Source: Porphyromonadaceae bacterium
GTDB lineage: Bacteria > Bacteroidota > Bacteroidia > Bacteroidales > Paludibacteraceae
Length of the DNA: 59,473 nt
Assembly (NCBI GenBank): GCA_905372135.1
Contig: CAJPNS010000001.1
Coordinates: forward strand, 1-59,473
Reading direction: 5' to 3'
The position numbers and the translations under genes were made by a program. Shown piece after piece: positions 46,457-55,800 of this stretch; the stretch's first letter is position 1, and each line of letters opens with the position of its first letter. Under the pieces are notes generated by a model. It made no database searches, was not told the origin of the DNA, and saw nothing but the letters and a program-made list of their open reading frames with translations.

Positions 46457-48020
46457 TATAAGAACATCTGAAAAGAATCAGGACGTTGTACGGAGATTGA
46501 CAACTAAGTTGCCCTATGGTACAAAGGAAAACGTTATTGCCAGAATTGCATTGGGTTATTCGTTGCAAACAGGAAAGAAGTTTCAAACTGTTGATTTTAA
46601 TCTATATGATTCCAAAGGAAAAGAGTATAAGGATCATGTCTTATTTGATGCAAAATATCGAGACTTCTTTATCGCTTTGATTTGTCAGTATTACGGACTT
46701 TATAAGACAGACGATAATATACCTAAGTATATCAAACTTCATGTTGACCATGGTCTAGAGCTGATGGATACAATATTCCAAGATAATTATAATTATACGT
46801 TTTTTGATTTCTTGGTGGAGTATATCGAGAAAGGAACTTTAGCTTTAACGGATTTGAATGTTTCATTAGATGCTGTGCGAAATAACCAACAACATATAGA
46901 GAAGTCATTCTATGCTAATCCTATTAAAATTCAAGTCGGAAAGAGCTTGAATGATGATGAGCCATTATATCTAAATCTGAATGATACTAAACTATATAAT
47001 AATTGTCATATCGCAGTGGCCGGAAATTCAGGGACTGGAAAAACCCAGTTTGCCTTAGAATTTTTATCACAAATTTATGAACAGTCGAATGGTCATGTCA
47101 ATTTTATATACCTTGATTTTAAAGGGTTGAAATATGACGATGTAAAGCGAATGGAAAAGTTCTTTCAGGATACGAAAACGAAATTTGTCGATGTCCCACA
47201 AACTCCATTCCCCGTTAATCCATTAACTTTCATCGATAATATCAATGAGGTTAATAAAACGATGGGGATTGATAAATTCGTAGATATCGTTTGTAAATAT
47301 TCAAGTCTTGGTATCAAGCAAAAAGGGAAATTGCGGGAAGCGGCATACAATACATTTATTGAGCAAAGGGGAGGTCTATATCCTACTTTAGAACAAATAA
47401 ATGAACGCTTGCAAGATATTATTGGAGACAAGAAAGATACACTAACAGAGATAATGGATGAATTGAGCCGATATAAGATTTTTATTGACGATCCTAAGAA
47501 TGAATCTAACTTCTTCAACTCAAATTTATACTTGTCCCTTTCCGGTGATCTGTCTAAGTCTGTACGTTTTACCTCTTTATTCCTAATCATCAATTATCTA
47601 TATAATACATTTATGAATATGGATAATAGTCCTGTGGAAAATAATGTTAAAGCACTTCGATATGTGATTCTTATTGATGAAGCACATGTTCTCTTTAAGG
47701 AAAAGAAATATCAGGATATTCTGGAGAAATTGTTGAGAGAAATTCGTTCTAAAGGAGTTTCAGTTGTTCTGCTTTCGCAGGGTATTGATGAATACAATCA
47801 GCCCAATTTTGATTTTTCAAGTATGTGTGAAATTTCTTTCTTGCTTGACATCAAAGATAAAAACATAAAATCAATGGAAAAATTCCTTGGAATGTCTGGG
47901 GACGGAAGCAAGAAAATTGCTCGTAGTATGGAGAAAATTCAAACCGGACAAGTTATCAGTAATATTAAGGAATATGATAAAGGTGCTTTGTTTTGGATTA
48001 AACAATTTAAGGATAGATAA
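46446..48020 (+). CDS. DndE domain fused to a HerA/FtsK-type ATPase
   Basis: This is a 524-residue fusion. Residues ~1-125 resemble DndE: it starts INIRTSEKNQDVVRRLTTKL, continues ENVIARIALGYSL and ends HVDHGLELMD. Stand-alone DndE is ~110-120 residues and binds nicked DNA. Residues ~150-524 are a HerA/FtsK-like motor with Walker A GNSGTGKT (193-200), Walker B YVILIDEAHVLF (Asp411, Glu412) and a downstream RSKGVSVVLLSQ segment with a candidate Arg finger and sensor Gln. The motor could move or clamp DNA during modification. The fusion replaces the usual small dndE gene. Confidence 0.85.
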   Translation: MQINIRTSEKNQDVVRRLTTKLPYGTKENVIARIALGYSLQTGKKFQTVDFNLYDSKGKEYKDHVLFDAKYRDFFIALICQYYGLYKTDDNIPKYIKLHVDHGLELMDTIFQDNYNYTFFDFLVEYIEKGTLALTDLNVSLDAVRNNQQHIEKSFYANPIKIQVGKSLNDDEPLYLNLNDTKLYNNCHIAVAGNSGTGKTQFALEFLSQIYEQSNGHVNFIYLDFKGLKYDDVKRMEKFFQDTKTKFVDVPQTPFPVNPLTFIDNINEVNKTMGIDKFVDIVCKYSSLGIKQKGKLREAAYNTFIEQRGGLYPTLEQINERLQDIIGDKKDTLTEIMDELSRYKIFIDDPKNESNFFNSNLYLSLSGDLSKSVRFTSLFLIINYLYNTFMNMDNSPVENNVKALRYVILIDEAHVLFKEKKYQDILEKLLREIRSKGVSVVLLSQGIDEYNQPNFDFSSMCEISFLLDIKDKNIKSMEKFLGMSGDGSKKIARSMEKIQTGQVISNIKEYDKGALFWIKQFKDR

Positions 48021-48025
48021 TTATA

Positions 48026-48535
48026 ATGGAATTGAACATTTTTCAAGAATACTGGGAGCAATTTAAAAAACCTTGGTGCATCGCATTTTCATTATATTTG
48101 GTATTTGTGATTGTAATATTAGGTGGGCTTGGGGTGATATTTTCCATTTTTTCTCCATTAGAAATTAATGATACTGTAGAATGTTTGAATATGAGACTGC
48201 ATATGATTTCGAGTAACTTGTCTACATATTCAATTGCATTGTTAATACCTGCTGTAATATCAGTTTTGCTTTCTTTCTATAAACTTAAGAACAAAGTAAG
48301 TTCTATTCTTCTTTCGGTAATTAGTATCCTCTTAAGTGGTGCTCTTGTTTTTTTTAGCACAAACAAAGAGAGATATTCAATTTATGTTGCTATTTTTAGT
48401 TTTTTATTAGCTTTATTCTTTTGGGTAATAGCGAATCACGATAATGATTACTTAAACGATGCTGCATTTGAGAAAGTAATAAAAAATGATATGAAACAAA
48501 ATCATAACAAAGATGGGAAATGGGATAATGCATAA
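48026..48535 (+). CDS. Four-helix membrane protein of the dnd operon (unknown function)
   Basis: The 169-residue protein has predicted membrane helices at about 17-41, 64-84, 90-109 and 117-135, with a charged cytoplasmic tail (EKVIKNDMKQNHNKDGKW). I do not recognise a family. It begins 5 bases after the DndE-HerA gene and overlaps the dndB-type gene, so it belongs to the operon and is not an inserted stray. In other defence systems, small membrane proteins act as effectors or anchors; nothing here tells which. Confidence 0.75.
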   Translation: MELNIFQEYWEQFKKPWCIAFSLYLVFVIVILGGLGVIFSIFSPLEINDTVECLNMRLHMISSNLSTYSIALLIPAVISVLLSFYKLKNKVSSILLSVISILLSGALVFFSTNKERYSIYVAIFSFLLALFFWVIANHDNDYLNDAAFEKVIKNDMKQNHNKDGKWDNA

Positions 48536-49838
48536 AACGTTAATAAAAGGATTTCCTGTTCTTCAAAATGATCAGGAATTTATTATTGGCAAAATAAAAA
48601 TAAATGACCTTCTTCGGTTTGCAAAATATACTGAACGTGTTATTATTGGTTATGATGAAGAGGAAAAACCAATTTATAATAAGCATGTACAGAGAAAAGT
48701 AGAGCAGTCCAGAGTAAATAAAATCGCCGACTATCTCATTAACGATAAAGAGGCCACATTTCCTACTAATATTGTCTTAGGGATACCTTTTGAGGCAATT
48801 CAGGAACAACAGAAAAAAGATGACATTATAGAGATTCATTTAATTGAAGACGTTTTTTATCAAGTTGAAAAATCCAAAGAGACTGGAGAAGATACTGATA
48901 CTTATATTACAATTATCGATGGGCAGCATAGAGTTAGAGGAATTGAAATTGCAATAGAAAAGCTGACAAAAGAATTACAGATATTAAAAGAAAAAGGAGA
49001 AGAAGAAAATAATTTATATGTAATTAAGAAAGAAAAACTTAGTAGTTTATTAGAAATAGAATTGGTAGTATCTTATTTTGTTGATAAAAGTCTAGAATAT
49101 CAAGCTATGATATTTTCGACAATTAATAGAACCCAAAAAAGAGTTTCTCAAGACTTAGTGTATAGTTTATTTGGACTCTCAACAGATGATACTCCTTACA
49201 AAACGGCTTTAGAGGTCGTTTTAGCCTTAAATGCTCATAAAAAATCACCTTTTTACAAAAGGATAAAATTGTATGGAGATAATTATAGAAAAGGGGAAAG
49301 CCCTCCTCTATCTCAGGCGACGATGATCAAAAATATTGTGGCTTTAATAAGTGAAACATTGAGAGAGTCAGAAAACGATAAATACAGAAAAAGGAAAGAT
49401 TTAAAAAACAGAACTAACAATAAGTTTCTGCCTTTCAGAGATTTTTATGCAAATGATCAAGATGGTATGATTTCTGATTGTTTGTTTTTCTATTTTAACT
49501 CAATAAGAAAGTTGTACCCTCAATTTTGGAATTATGATGGTGTTTCTAAGCCACAAAACATATTGCAATCGACTGTGGGATTTGAGGCATTACTTTCATT
49601 AATGGTGGAGATACTACAAGAAGAAAGAATAGACTCATTTAAAAATGAAACATTTGACCCTTATTTAGGTCGTATTGGAAACATGGATTTTTCTGACACA
49701 ACCAGATTTCCTATGTCAACTAAAGGTAAAAAAATATTAAGTCTGACATTGAGTCTTAAGGTATATCCCGACCAGATAAATGCACTCCAGAAAGAGAAAG
49801 ATCGGCAAAAATTAATAAAAGAATTAGAGCTGGAATGA
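48513..49838 (+). CDS. dndB: DndB-type DGQHR-domain protein
   Basis: The 441-residue protein has the DGQHR motif at 136-140 and the FSTINRTQKRVSQDLVYSLFG segment at ~201-221, both marks of the DGQHR/DndB family. DndB represses dnd transcription in Salmonella; other DGQHR proteins are uncharacterised. Here the gene lies downstream in the same operon rather than divergent, so it could also serve the nuclease. The start is ambiguous: ATG 48513 or ATG 48528, both inside the membrane protein gene. It overlaps the nuclease gene by ATGA. Confidence 0.82.
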   Translation: MGNGIMHKTLIKGFPVLQNDQEFIIGKIKINDLLRFAKYTERVIIGYDEEEKPIYNKHVQRKVEQSRVNKIADYLINDKEATFPTNIVLGIPFEAIQEQQKKDDIIEIHLIEDVFYQVEKSKETGEDTDTYITIIDGQHRVRGIEIAIEKLTKELQILKEKGEEENNLYVIKKEKLSSLLEIELVVSYFVDKSLEYQAMIFSTINRTQKRVSQDLVYSLFGLSTDDTPYKTALEVVLALNAHKKSPFYKRIKLYGDNYRKGESPPLSQATMIKNIVALISETLRESENDKYRKRKDLKNRTNNKFLPFRDFYANDQDGMISDCLFFYFNSIRKLYPQFWNYDGVSKPQNILQSTVGFEALLSLMVEILQEERIDSFKNETFDPYLGRIGNMDFSDTTRFPMSTKGKKILSLTLSLKVYPDQINALQKEKDRQKLIKELELE

Positions 49839-50656
49839 TAATTATGAGAAATAATCGAACAACAATAATTGATGCTATAACTAAGGCATTAAAAGATAGT
49901 AATATCCCACTGCCAGTTAAAGTTATATTTGATAGAATAGTTGCAAATGATTACTATCAGTTTAAAGCGCAAGACCCATTGAATGTTGTCCGTGTTGAAT
50001 TACGTCGTCATAGTCAAGGTATTGATTTTCCGACTGCATCAAAAAAGAAATATTTTCAAATTCTGAATGATGGAACATATTGTTTAATTGAACAATCCAA
50101 TCTCTTTATCAAAGAGGATAAAAAGAGAAAGGTCATAGAGGAAGATGAGAAAAGATTAATAATGACACTTAAGGTAACTCATAGTGAGTACGTCAAATCA
50201 TTTAAAATCCAGTTGTTAGAACAGCTAAAGGAAATTGACCCTGAAACCTTTGAAATTTTTTGTAGAAAGCTGCTTAAAGTATATGGATTTAAGGATTTGA
50301 AGGTAACTAAACCAAAAAAAGATGGCGGAATTGATGGATACGGGAAGCTTAAAGTTGGAGTTTCTTATTTAAATGTAGCAGTTCAATGTAAACGTTGGAA
50401 AAATTCAACTGTTGGACGGACAGAAATAGACAAATTTAGAGGGGCAATACAAGGTGATTTTGAACAAGGAATATTTATTACAACCTCAAAGTTCTCGAAA
50501 GAAGCTTTGAATGCAACGACAAAGAAAGGTGCCGTACCCATAATACTGATTGATGGCATGATGATAATTGAGATTATGATTGAGAAAAAATTTGGGATTG
50601 AAATAACTAACATGCCATTGTATATAAATGCTTTGGACATGGTATTAGAAGATTGA
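49835..50656 (+). CDS. HARE-HTH plus Mrr-type restriction endonuclease
   Basis: In this 273-residue protein, residues ~8-88 form a HARE-HTH winged helix (TIIDAITKALKDSNIPLPVK through KYFQILNDGTYCLI). That module is proposed to sense DNA modification. Residues ~130-250 form an Mrr-type nuclease with Glu140, GGIDG (Asp167) and VQCKRW (Gln184-x-Lys186), so the D-QxK catalytic set is intact. It follows the DGQHR gene with an ATGA overlap. Its place in the operon suggests it is the restriction arm, cutting DNA without phosphorothioate. A type IV enzyme that attacks modified DNA is the alternative, but would be toxic beside its own modifier. Confidence 0.85.
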   Translation: MIIMRNNRTTIIDAITKALKDSNIPLPVKVIFDRIVANDYYQFKAQDPLNVVRVELRRHSQGIDFPTASKKKYFQILNDGTYCLIEQSNLFIKEDKKRKVIEEDEKRLIMTLKVTHSEYVKSFKIQLLEQLKEIDPETFEIFCRKLLKVYGFKDLKVTKPKKDGGIDGYGKLKVGVSYLNVAVQCKRWKNSTVGRTEIDKFRGAIQGDFEQGIFITTSKFSKEALNATTKKGAVPIILIDGMMIIEIMIEKKFGIEITNMPLYINALDMVLED

Positions 50657-50676
50657 TTGATCTTCTCTCTCCTGCC

Positions 50677-50715
50677 TCCCATACCTTCGTTTTTTCTTTT
50701 TCTTACGGTATGGGA
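50677..50715. repeat. Inverted repeat after the nuclease gene
   Basis: TCCCATACC (50677-50685) and GGTATGGGA (50707-50715) are perfect inverted copies around a T-rich 21-base loop. It may act as the operon terminator or be an element end; the loop is long for a standard terminator. Confidence 0.45.
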
Positions 50716-51170
50716 AAGACAGCTCTTCTTTGGGATAATGCCCCGGCTCCGGGGAAAGCATGGAAAAACAATCCGCCAGTACCCCATTCGGATGTGTGGT
50801 AAATATCCGAAAGCCGGATAGAGCTGACCGTATTCTCCACTTGTTCTAGCTTACCACCGTATAACTTGTTGAAGACATTGGCGGAATACTCCTTGCCCAA
50901 TCGGGAACCGTTCAATACGGTATGGGTGGTATGGTCGATAAAGGTTGCACCATAGATACGCCCCCTCGTCATTCCGTCGGAACAACACATCCATTCCTGT
51001 TGCCGTAGCTCCGCTCGAAACTCGTCCTCATTCCGACAGTTCGTTCCGCTTGGCTTCCGATACCACTTTTGGCGTATGCAACTTCAACCGTTGCTTTTTG
51101 ATGCGTCTGGCAGATGTTGTTATCCGTTTTTCTAATTCATTATGCTATACTATTTTATCGGACAGCAATA
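50703..51170 (-). pseudogene. Broken relaxase/mobilization protein remnant
   Basis: On the reverse strand, frame 50703-50990 contains GRIYGATFIDHTTHTVLNGS and RLGKEYSANVFNKLYG. These resemble the C-terminal part of Bacteroidales MobB-type relaxases, which read roughly YGITYVDH...VFNGSDLGKEYSA. Upstream another frame reads KVVSEAKRNELSE and the sense continues as RNEDEFRAELRQQ after a shift near 51044, so the gene is frameshifted and truncated. It is the only sign of mobilization machinery near the dnd genes. It fills the 595-base gap up to tRNA-Asp. Family assignment is from memory of motifs. Confidence 0.5.
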
Positions 51171-51251
51171 ATAAATAATAAAAAAACTTTCTGCTCAGAG
51201 TGTAATAAAAAAATGTAAGTCAAACGTTTGTAAGACTTACACTCTCGTTTG

Positions 51252-51325
51252 CGGTATGGACGGGACTCGAACCCGCGACCCCCTGCGTGACAGGCAGGTA
51301 TTCTAACCAGCTGAACTACCACACC
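51252..51325 (-). tRNA. tRNA-Asp (anticodon GTC)
   Basis: A 74-base cloverleaf lies on the reverse strand. The acceptor arm is GGTGTGG/CCATACC, the anticodon stem CCTGC/GCAGG surrounds the loop CTGTCAC, giving anticodon GTC, and the T-arm includes GGTTCGAGTCC. CCA is not encoded. Its 3' end faces the defence island, the usual orientation for tRNA-targeted integration, though no repeated 3' end was found at the other edge. Confidence 0.95.
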
Positions 51326-51393
51326 GTGTTGGTTTTCGGATGTGCAAAGGTAATACTTTTTTCTTAACTCGCAAAATATTTTTTTATTCCTCG

Positions 51394-51438
51394 CGAAAAA
51401 AATAATAAAGAGCCGTCCGAAGACAACTCTTTATTATT
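51394..51438 (-). terminator. Rho-independent terminator of the DUF1015 gene
   Basis: On the reverse strand AATAATAAAGAGTTGTC pairs with GACGGCTCTTTATTATT through a TTCG tetraloop, with only G-T wobbles, then a run of T. It is one of the strongest hairpins in the window. Confidence 0.9.
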
Positions 51439-51461
51439 GTAAATAGATTTTTTACCTTGTC

Positions 51462-52709
51462 TTACACTAACTTATGTATTACGAGACCCGAACGGAGTTT
51501 AGGTTCGAACCAAGTAGTTTTCGGTGGCATAATGTTGTTTGTATCGGCTATATCGATTAGTTGCTGCATAGATACGGGATATAAAGCGAAAGCTACACGC
51601 ATTTCGCCCGAATCCACACGTCTCTTTAGCTCGCCAAGTCCGCGGATACCGCCCACGAAATCGATACGTTTGTCGGTGCGTAGGTCTTTGATACCGAGTA
51701 TCTCATCGAGTATCAGGTTCGACGACACTGTTACGTCGAGCACACCTATCGGGTCTTTGTCGTCGTAAGTGCCGGCTTTGGCGGTAAGCGAATACCAATT
51801 GCCGCTCAGATACATAGAGAAGTTGTGCAGCTTCGATGGTTTGTAAATGTCTTTACCTTTCAGCTCTACGTCGAAGTTTTTCTTTAGCTTTTCGATGAAC
51901 TGGTCGTCTGTCAGACCGTTCAGGTCTTTGACTACACGGTTGTAGTCGATGATTGTAAGCTGGTCGTCGGGGAAGCATACAGCCATAAAATAGTTGTACT
52001 CTTCGTTGCCTTTGTGGGCGGGGTTCTGACGTCGTTTCTCGTCGCCTACCAGAGCGGCGGCAGCACTTCTGTGGTGTCCGTCGGCAATATAGAGCGAAGG
52101 TATTGTGGCAAAAATCTCGGTGATACGTTTGATTTTAGCCTCATCTTCTATCAACCAGAAGGTGTGTCCGAAGCCGTCGAGCGGTGCCACGAAGTCATAT
52201 TCGGGTTTACCTTTCGTTACCTCTTTTACTATCGCATCGAGCTCATTATTATGTGGATAAGCGAAGAAAACGGGTTCTATGTTAGCATTGTTCACACGAA
52301 CGTGTTTCATACGGTCTTCCTCTTTGTCTTTGCGGGTAAGCTCGTGTTTTTTGATTTTGCCTGTCATATAGTCGTCTACATACGCACATACAACGAGACC
52401 GTACTGAGTTTTACCGTTCATAGTCTGAGCATAAACGTAATAATTCTCTTTACCGTCTTGTACAAGCCAACCGTTTTTTTGGAACTTCTCGAAGTTTTCG
52501 GCAGCCTTACGGTACACTTTTTCGTCGTGTTCGTCGGTACCTACGGGGAAGTCTATTTCGGGCTTAATGATATGATACAGACTCATTTCATTGCCGGCAG
52601 CTTCGGCACGCGCTTCTTCCGAATTCAGTACGTCGTACGGACGCGATGCAATCTTTTCTACTAATTCTTTTTTGGGACGAATGCCCTTGAAAGGTTTGAT
52701 AATAGCCAT
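51462..52709 (-). CDS. DUF1015 family protein
   Basis: The 415-residue cytoplasmic protein opens MAIIKPFKGIRPKKELVEKI and ASRPYDVLNSEEARAEA, the standard DUF1015 start. Later it contains IADGHHRSAAAALV, a conserved motif of the family. Length is usual. The biochemical function of DUF1015 is not established. It has its own promoter box and a strong terminator, so it is probably transcribed alone rather than with carB. Confidence 0.85.
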   Translation of the reverse strand: MAIIKPFKGIRPKKELVEKIASRPYDVLNSEEARAEAAGNEMSLYHIIKPEIDFPVGTDEHDEKVYRKAAENFEKFQKNGWLVQDGKENYYVYAQTMNGKTQYGLVVCAYVDDYMTGKIKKHELTRKDKEEDRMKHVRVNNANIEPVFFAYPHNNELDAIVKEVTKGKPEYDFVAPLDGFGHTFWLIEDEAKIKRITEIFATIPSLYIADGHHRSAAAALVGDEKRRQNPAHKGNEEYNYFMAVCFPDDQLTIIDYNRVVKDLNGLTDDQFIEKLKKNFDVELKGKDIYKPSKLHNFSMYLSGNWYSLTAKAGTYDDKDPIGVLDVTVSSNLILDEILGIKDLRTDKRIDFVGGIRGLGELKRRVDSGEMRVAFALYPVSMQQLIDIADTNNIMPPKTTWFEPKLRSGLVIHKLV

Positions 52710-52776
52710 TGTCTTATTTTATTTTTTAATTTATATATTTGAAAATAAACGCACTATATAATCCGAAAATTTTCTT

Positions 52777-52784
52777 CAAAGTTA
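52777..52784 (-). promoter_or_regulatory. Promoter -7 box for the DUF1015 gene
   Basis: The reverse strand reads TAACTTTG, 67 bases before the ATG at 52709, in the space after carB. Confidence 0.55.
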
Positions 52785-52862
52785 GTACTTTTTATCGAAA
52801 AAAGAAGAGTACGGTTTATATGTTTTTTTGTAAACGCTTAATATAGGTTCTTTGTCTTAGCC

Positions 52863-55800
52863 TTACTCCATCTTATCTATCGTAGAAACACCGAGAGTTA
52901 TCTCCTCGAGGACATCGAGAAGTACCTTTACCGTCTCCAACGAGGTGAACATAGCCACGTTGTTTTCTACCGCACAGCGACGTATCTGGAAGCCGTCTTC
53001 GGTAGTCATATTCTTGTTAATATCAATAGTATTAATCACATAGCTGACGTGTCCTTGACGCAGCGAGTCGAATATCTCTTCGGAGCCTTCCGAAATTTTT
53101 CTCCTCTCCCTCGTCCTGATACCATTGTCTTTTAGGAACTTAGCCGTACCTTTTGTAGCTTCTATATTGAAGCCCATATCGTAGAAACGTTTCACGAGGG
53201 GAAGGGCTCGCTGCTTGTCGCAGTCGGCGATGGTAACGAGTATGGTACCGTAGTTTGCCACATTCATTCCCGACGAACGCAATGCTTTGTAGAGCGCACG
53301 CGTAAGCGATTTGTCGTACCCGATAGCCTCACCCGTCGATTTCATCTCGGGCGAAAGGTATGCGTCCATTCCACGTATCTTACTGAAAGAGAATGCAGGA
53401 GCCTTGACGAACCAGCTTTTTTTCTCTTCGTGATAGACTCGGTCGATGCCCTGTTCGGCAAGGCTGTGCCCGAGTTGTACGCGGGTAGCAATATCTGCCA
53501 TATCCACTCCCGTCGCCTTGCTCAAGAACGGCACAGTGCGACTCGAACGCGGATTGACCTCTATGACGAATACATCGTCGTTCGTATCGGCTATGAACTG
53601 TATATTGAAAAGCCCTATGATACCTATCTCGAGCCCCAATCGTACAGAGTAGTCGATGATTTTATCCTTTACTTTCTGCGATACGGAGAACGTGGGGTAT
53701 ACCGAAATGCTATCACCCGAATGAATGCCCGTACGCTCCACGTGCTCCATTATACCGGGGATAAACACGTCGCGACCATCGCAGATGGCATCTACTTCGA
53801 GCTCTTTGCCCGAGATATATTTATCTACCAGAACAGGCTGATTGACATTGATTTCTACCGCCGTCTGCAGATATTTTTTGAGACTCTCCTCGTTGTTTAC
53901 TATCTTCATAGCACGTCCGCCAAGCACGAAACTCGGACGAACGAGTACGGGATAACCAATATCTTGAGCTACCCGACAGCCGTCGGGTATGTTGGTAACA
54001 GCCAATCCTTTAGGTTGCGGGATACCGAGCGTATTCATAACCTTCTCGAAACTATCGCGGTTCTCGGCTCGGTCTATCGCCTCTACGTCGGTGCCGATTA
54101 TCTTTACCCCGAGTTTGTGTAGCGGTTCGGCAAGATTTATGGCAGTCTGCCCGCCAAGTGTTACTATCACTCCGTCGGGCTTTTCGAGGTCGATTATATT
54201 CATTACGTCCTCGACTGTAAGCGGCTCGAAGTATAGTTTATCCGAAGTAGCATAGTCGGTAGAGACGGTTTCGGGATTATTGTTTATCACAATAGCCTCA
54301 TAACCTGCCTGTTGTATAGTCCAAATAGCGTGTACGGTAGAGTAGTCGAACTCTATGCCCTGTCCTATGCGTATCGGTCCAGAGCCGAGTACTACTATTT
54401 TCTTTCTGGCAGATACGATAGACTCATTCTCCTGCTCGTAGGTAGAGTAAAAATAGGGTATATATGCCGAGAATTCGCTTGCACAGGTGTCTATCATCTT
54501 ATAGACGGGCATAATGCCTTTTTCTTTTCGCAAGCGGAAAATATCCGCCTCGTCGTACGATTTGCCTCCTACCGACCAACACATAGCGATGTATTTGTCG
54601 CTGAATCCCATCTCTTTGGCTTGTATAAGAGTATCCTCGTCCATAGGATTTGCCTTTACGACAGCCTCGAACTCTACTATATTCTTTATCTTCTCGAGGA
54701 AAAACATATCTATCTTTGTGGCATTGTATATCATACCCAAGTCTACACCGTTGCGTATGAGCTGGGCTATGGCATAGAGGCGGTCGTCGGTCGCCTGACG
54801 TATGTAGTTTATCAGATAGTCGTTGTCTTTGTCATCGAATTTTTTATGCCAAATATGGCAAACACCCGTCTCCAAGCCACGTACGGCTTTAAGCAGGCTT
54901 TCGCCCATAGTCCTGCCAATAGACATCACTTCGCCCGTAGCTTTCATCTGAGTGCCGAGCGTGTTGGACGCCTCCGAGAATTTATCGAACGGGAAACGCG
55001 GTATCTTGGTAACGATATAGTCGAGAGCCGGTTCGAAACTTGCCGGAGTATTATCGAGGCGTATTTCGTCGAGAGTAAAGCCCACTGCTATCTTGGCACT
55101 GACACGTGCTATGGGATAACCGCTTGCTTTCGACGCCAAGGCCGAACTGCGGCTCACACGCGGATTGACCTCTATGAGATAATAGTTGAAACTCAGCGGG
55201 TCGAGAGCAAACTGTACGTTGCAGCCACCCTCTATTTTCAGGGCACGGATGATTTTCAATGCCGAGTCGCGAAGCAGCTGAAACTCTTTATTTGTCAATG
55301 TCTGCGATGGGCAAACAACCATCGAGTCGCCCGTATGGACGCCGACAGGGTCGATATTTTCCATATTACAGATAGCGATGGCGGTATCGTTTTTGTCACG
55401 AATCACTTCGTATTCAATCTCTTTGAAGCCTTTTATCGATTTTTCGACCAATACCTGATGTACAGGCGAGAGGGCGAGAGCATTACGCATCAACTCGCAA
55501 AACTCGGCTTCGTCTTCGGCAAAACCTCCTCCCGTGCCTCCAAGCGTAAACGCCGGACGCAGTACGACGGGATAACCGATTTCGGCTGCCGCAGCAAGCC
55601 CCTCTTCCATCGAATTGGCTATTTTAGAGGGTAATACCGGTTCGCCCAGACTCTTACAAAGTTCTTTGAAAAGTTCGCGGTCTTCTGCCATCTCGATACT
55701 CTGAAACGATGTACCAAGTATCTCCACGTCGCACTCTTCGAGGATACCTTTTTTGGCAAGTTGTACGGCGAGGTTGAGCCCCGTCTGCCCGCCAAGCCCG

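Noticed and set aside
42616..50656. dndA cysteine desulfurase or dndFGH within the island
   Set aside because: No pyridoxal-phosphate desulfurase motif and no dndF, G or H-like frame is present; the operon goes from dndC straight through to the Mrr nuclease.
50648..50665. GAAGAT/ATCTTC hairpin at the nuclease stop as a terminator
   Set aside because: A 6-bp AT-rich stem followed by a mixed pyrimidine stretch; the larger inverted repeat at 50677-50715 is more plausible.
42523..51325. Flanking attachment-site repeat for tRNA-Asp integration
   Set aside because: I looked for the tRNA-Asp 3' end near the left boundary and saw no copy, so no attL/attR pair is claimed.
54312..55634. A 440-codon open frame on the plus strand opposite carB
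   Set aside because: It is antisense to a canonical, fully supported carB. It arises from strong codon bias in that gene and has no recognisable domain.
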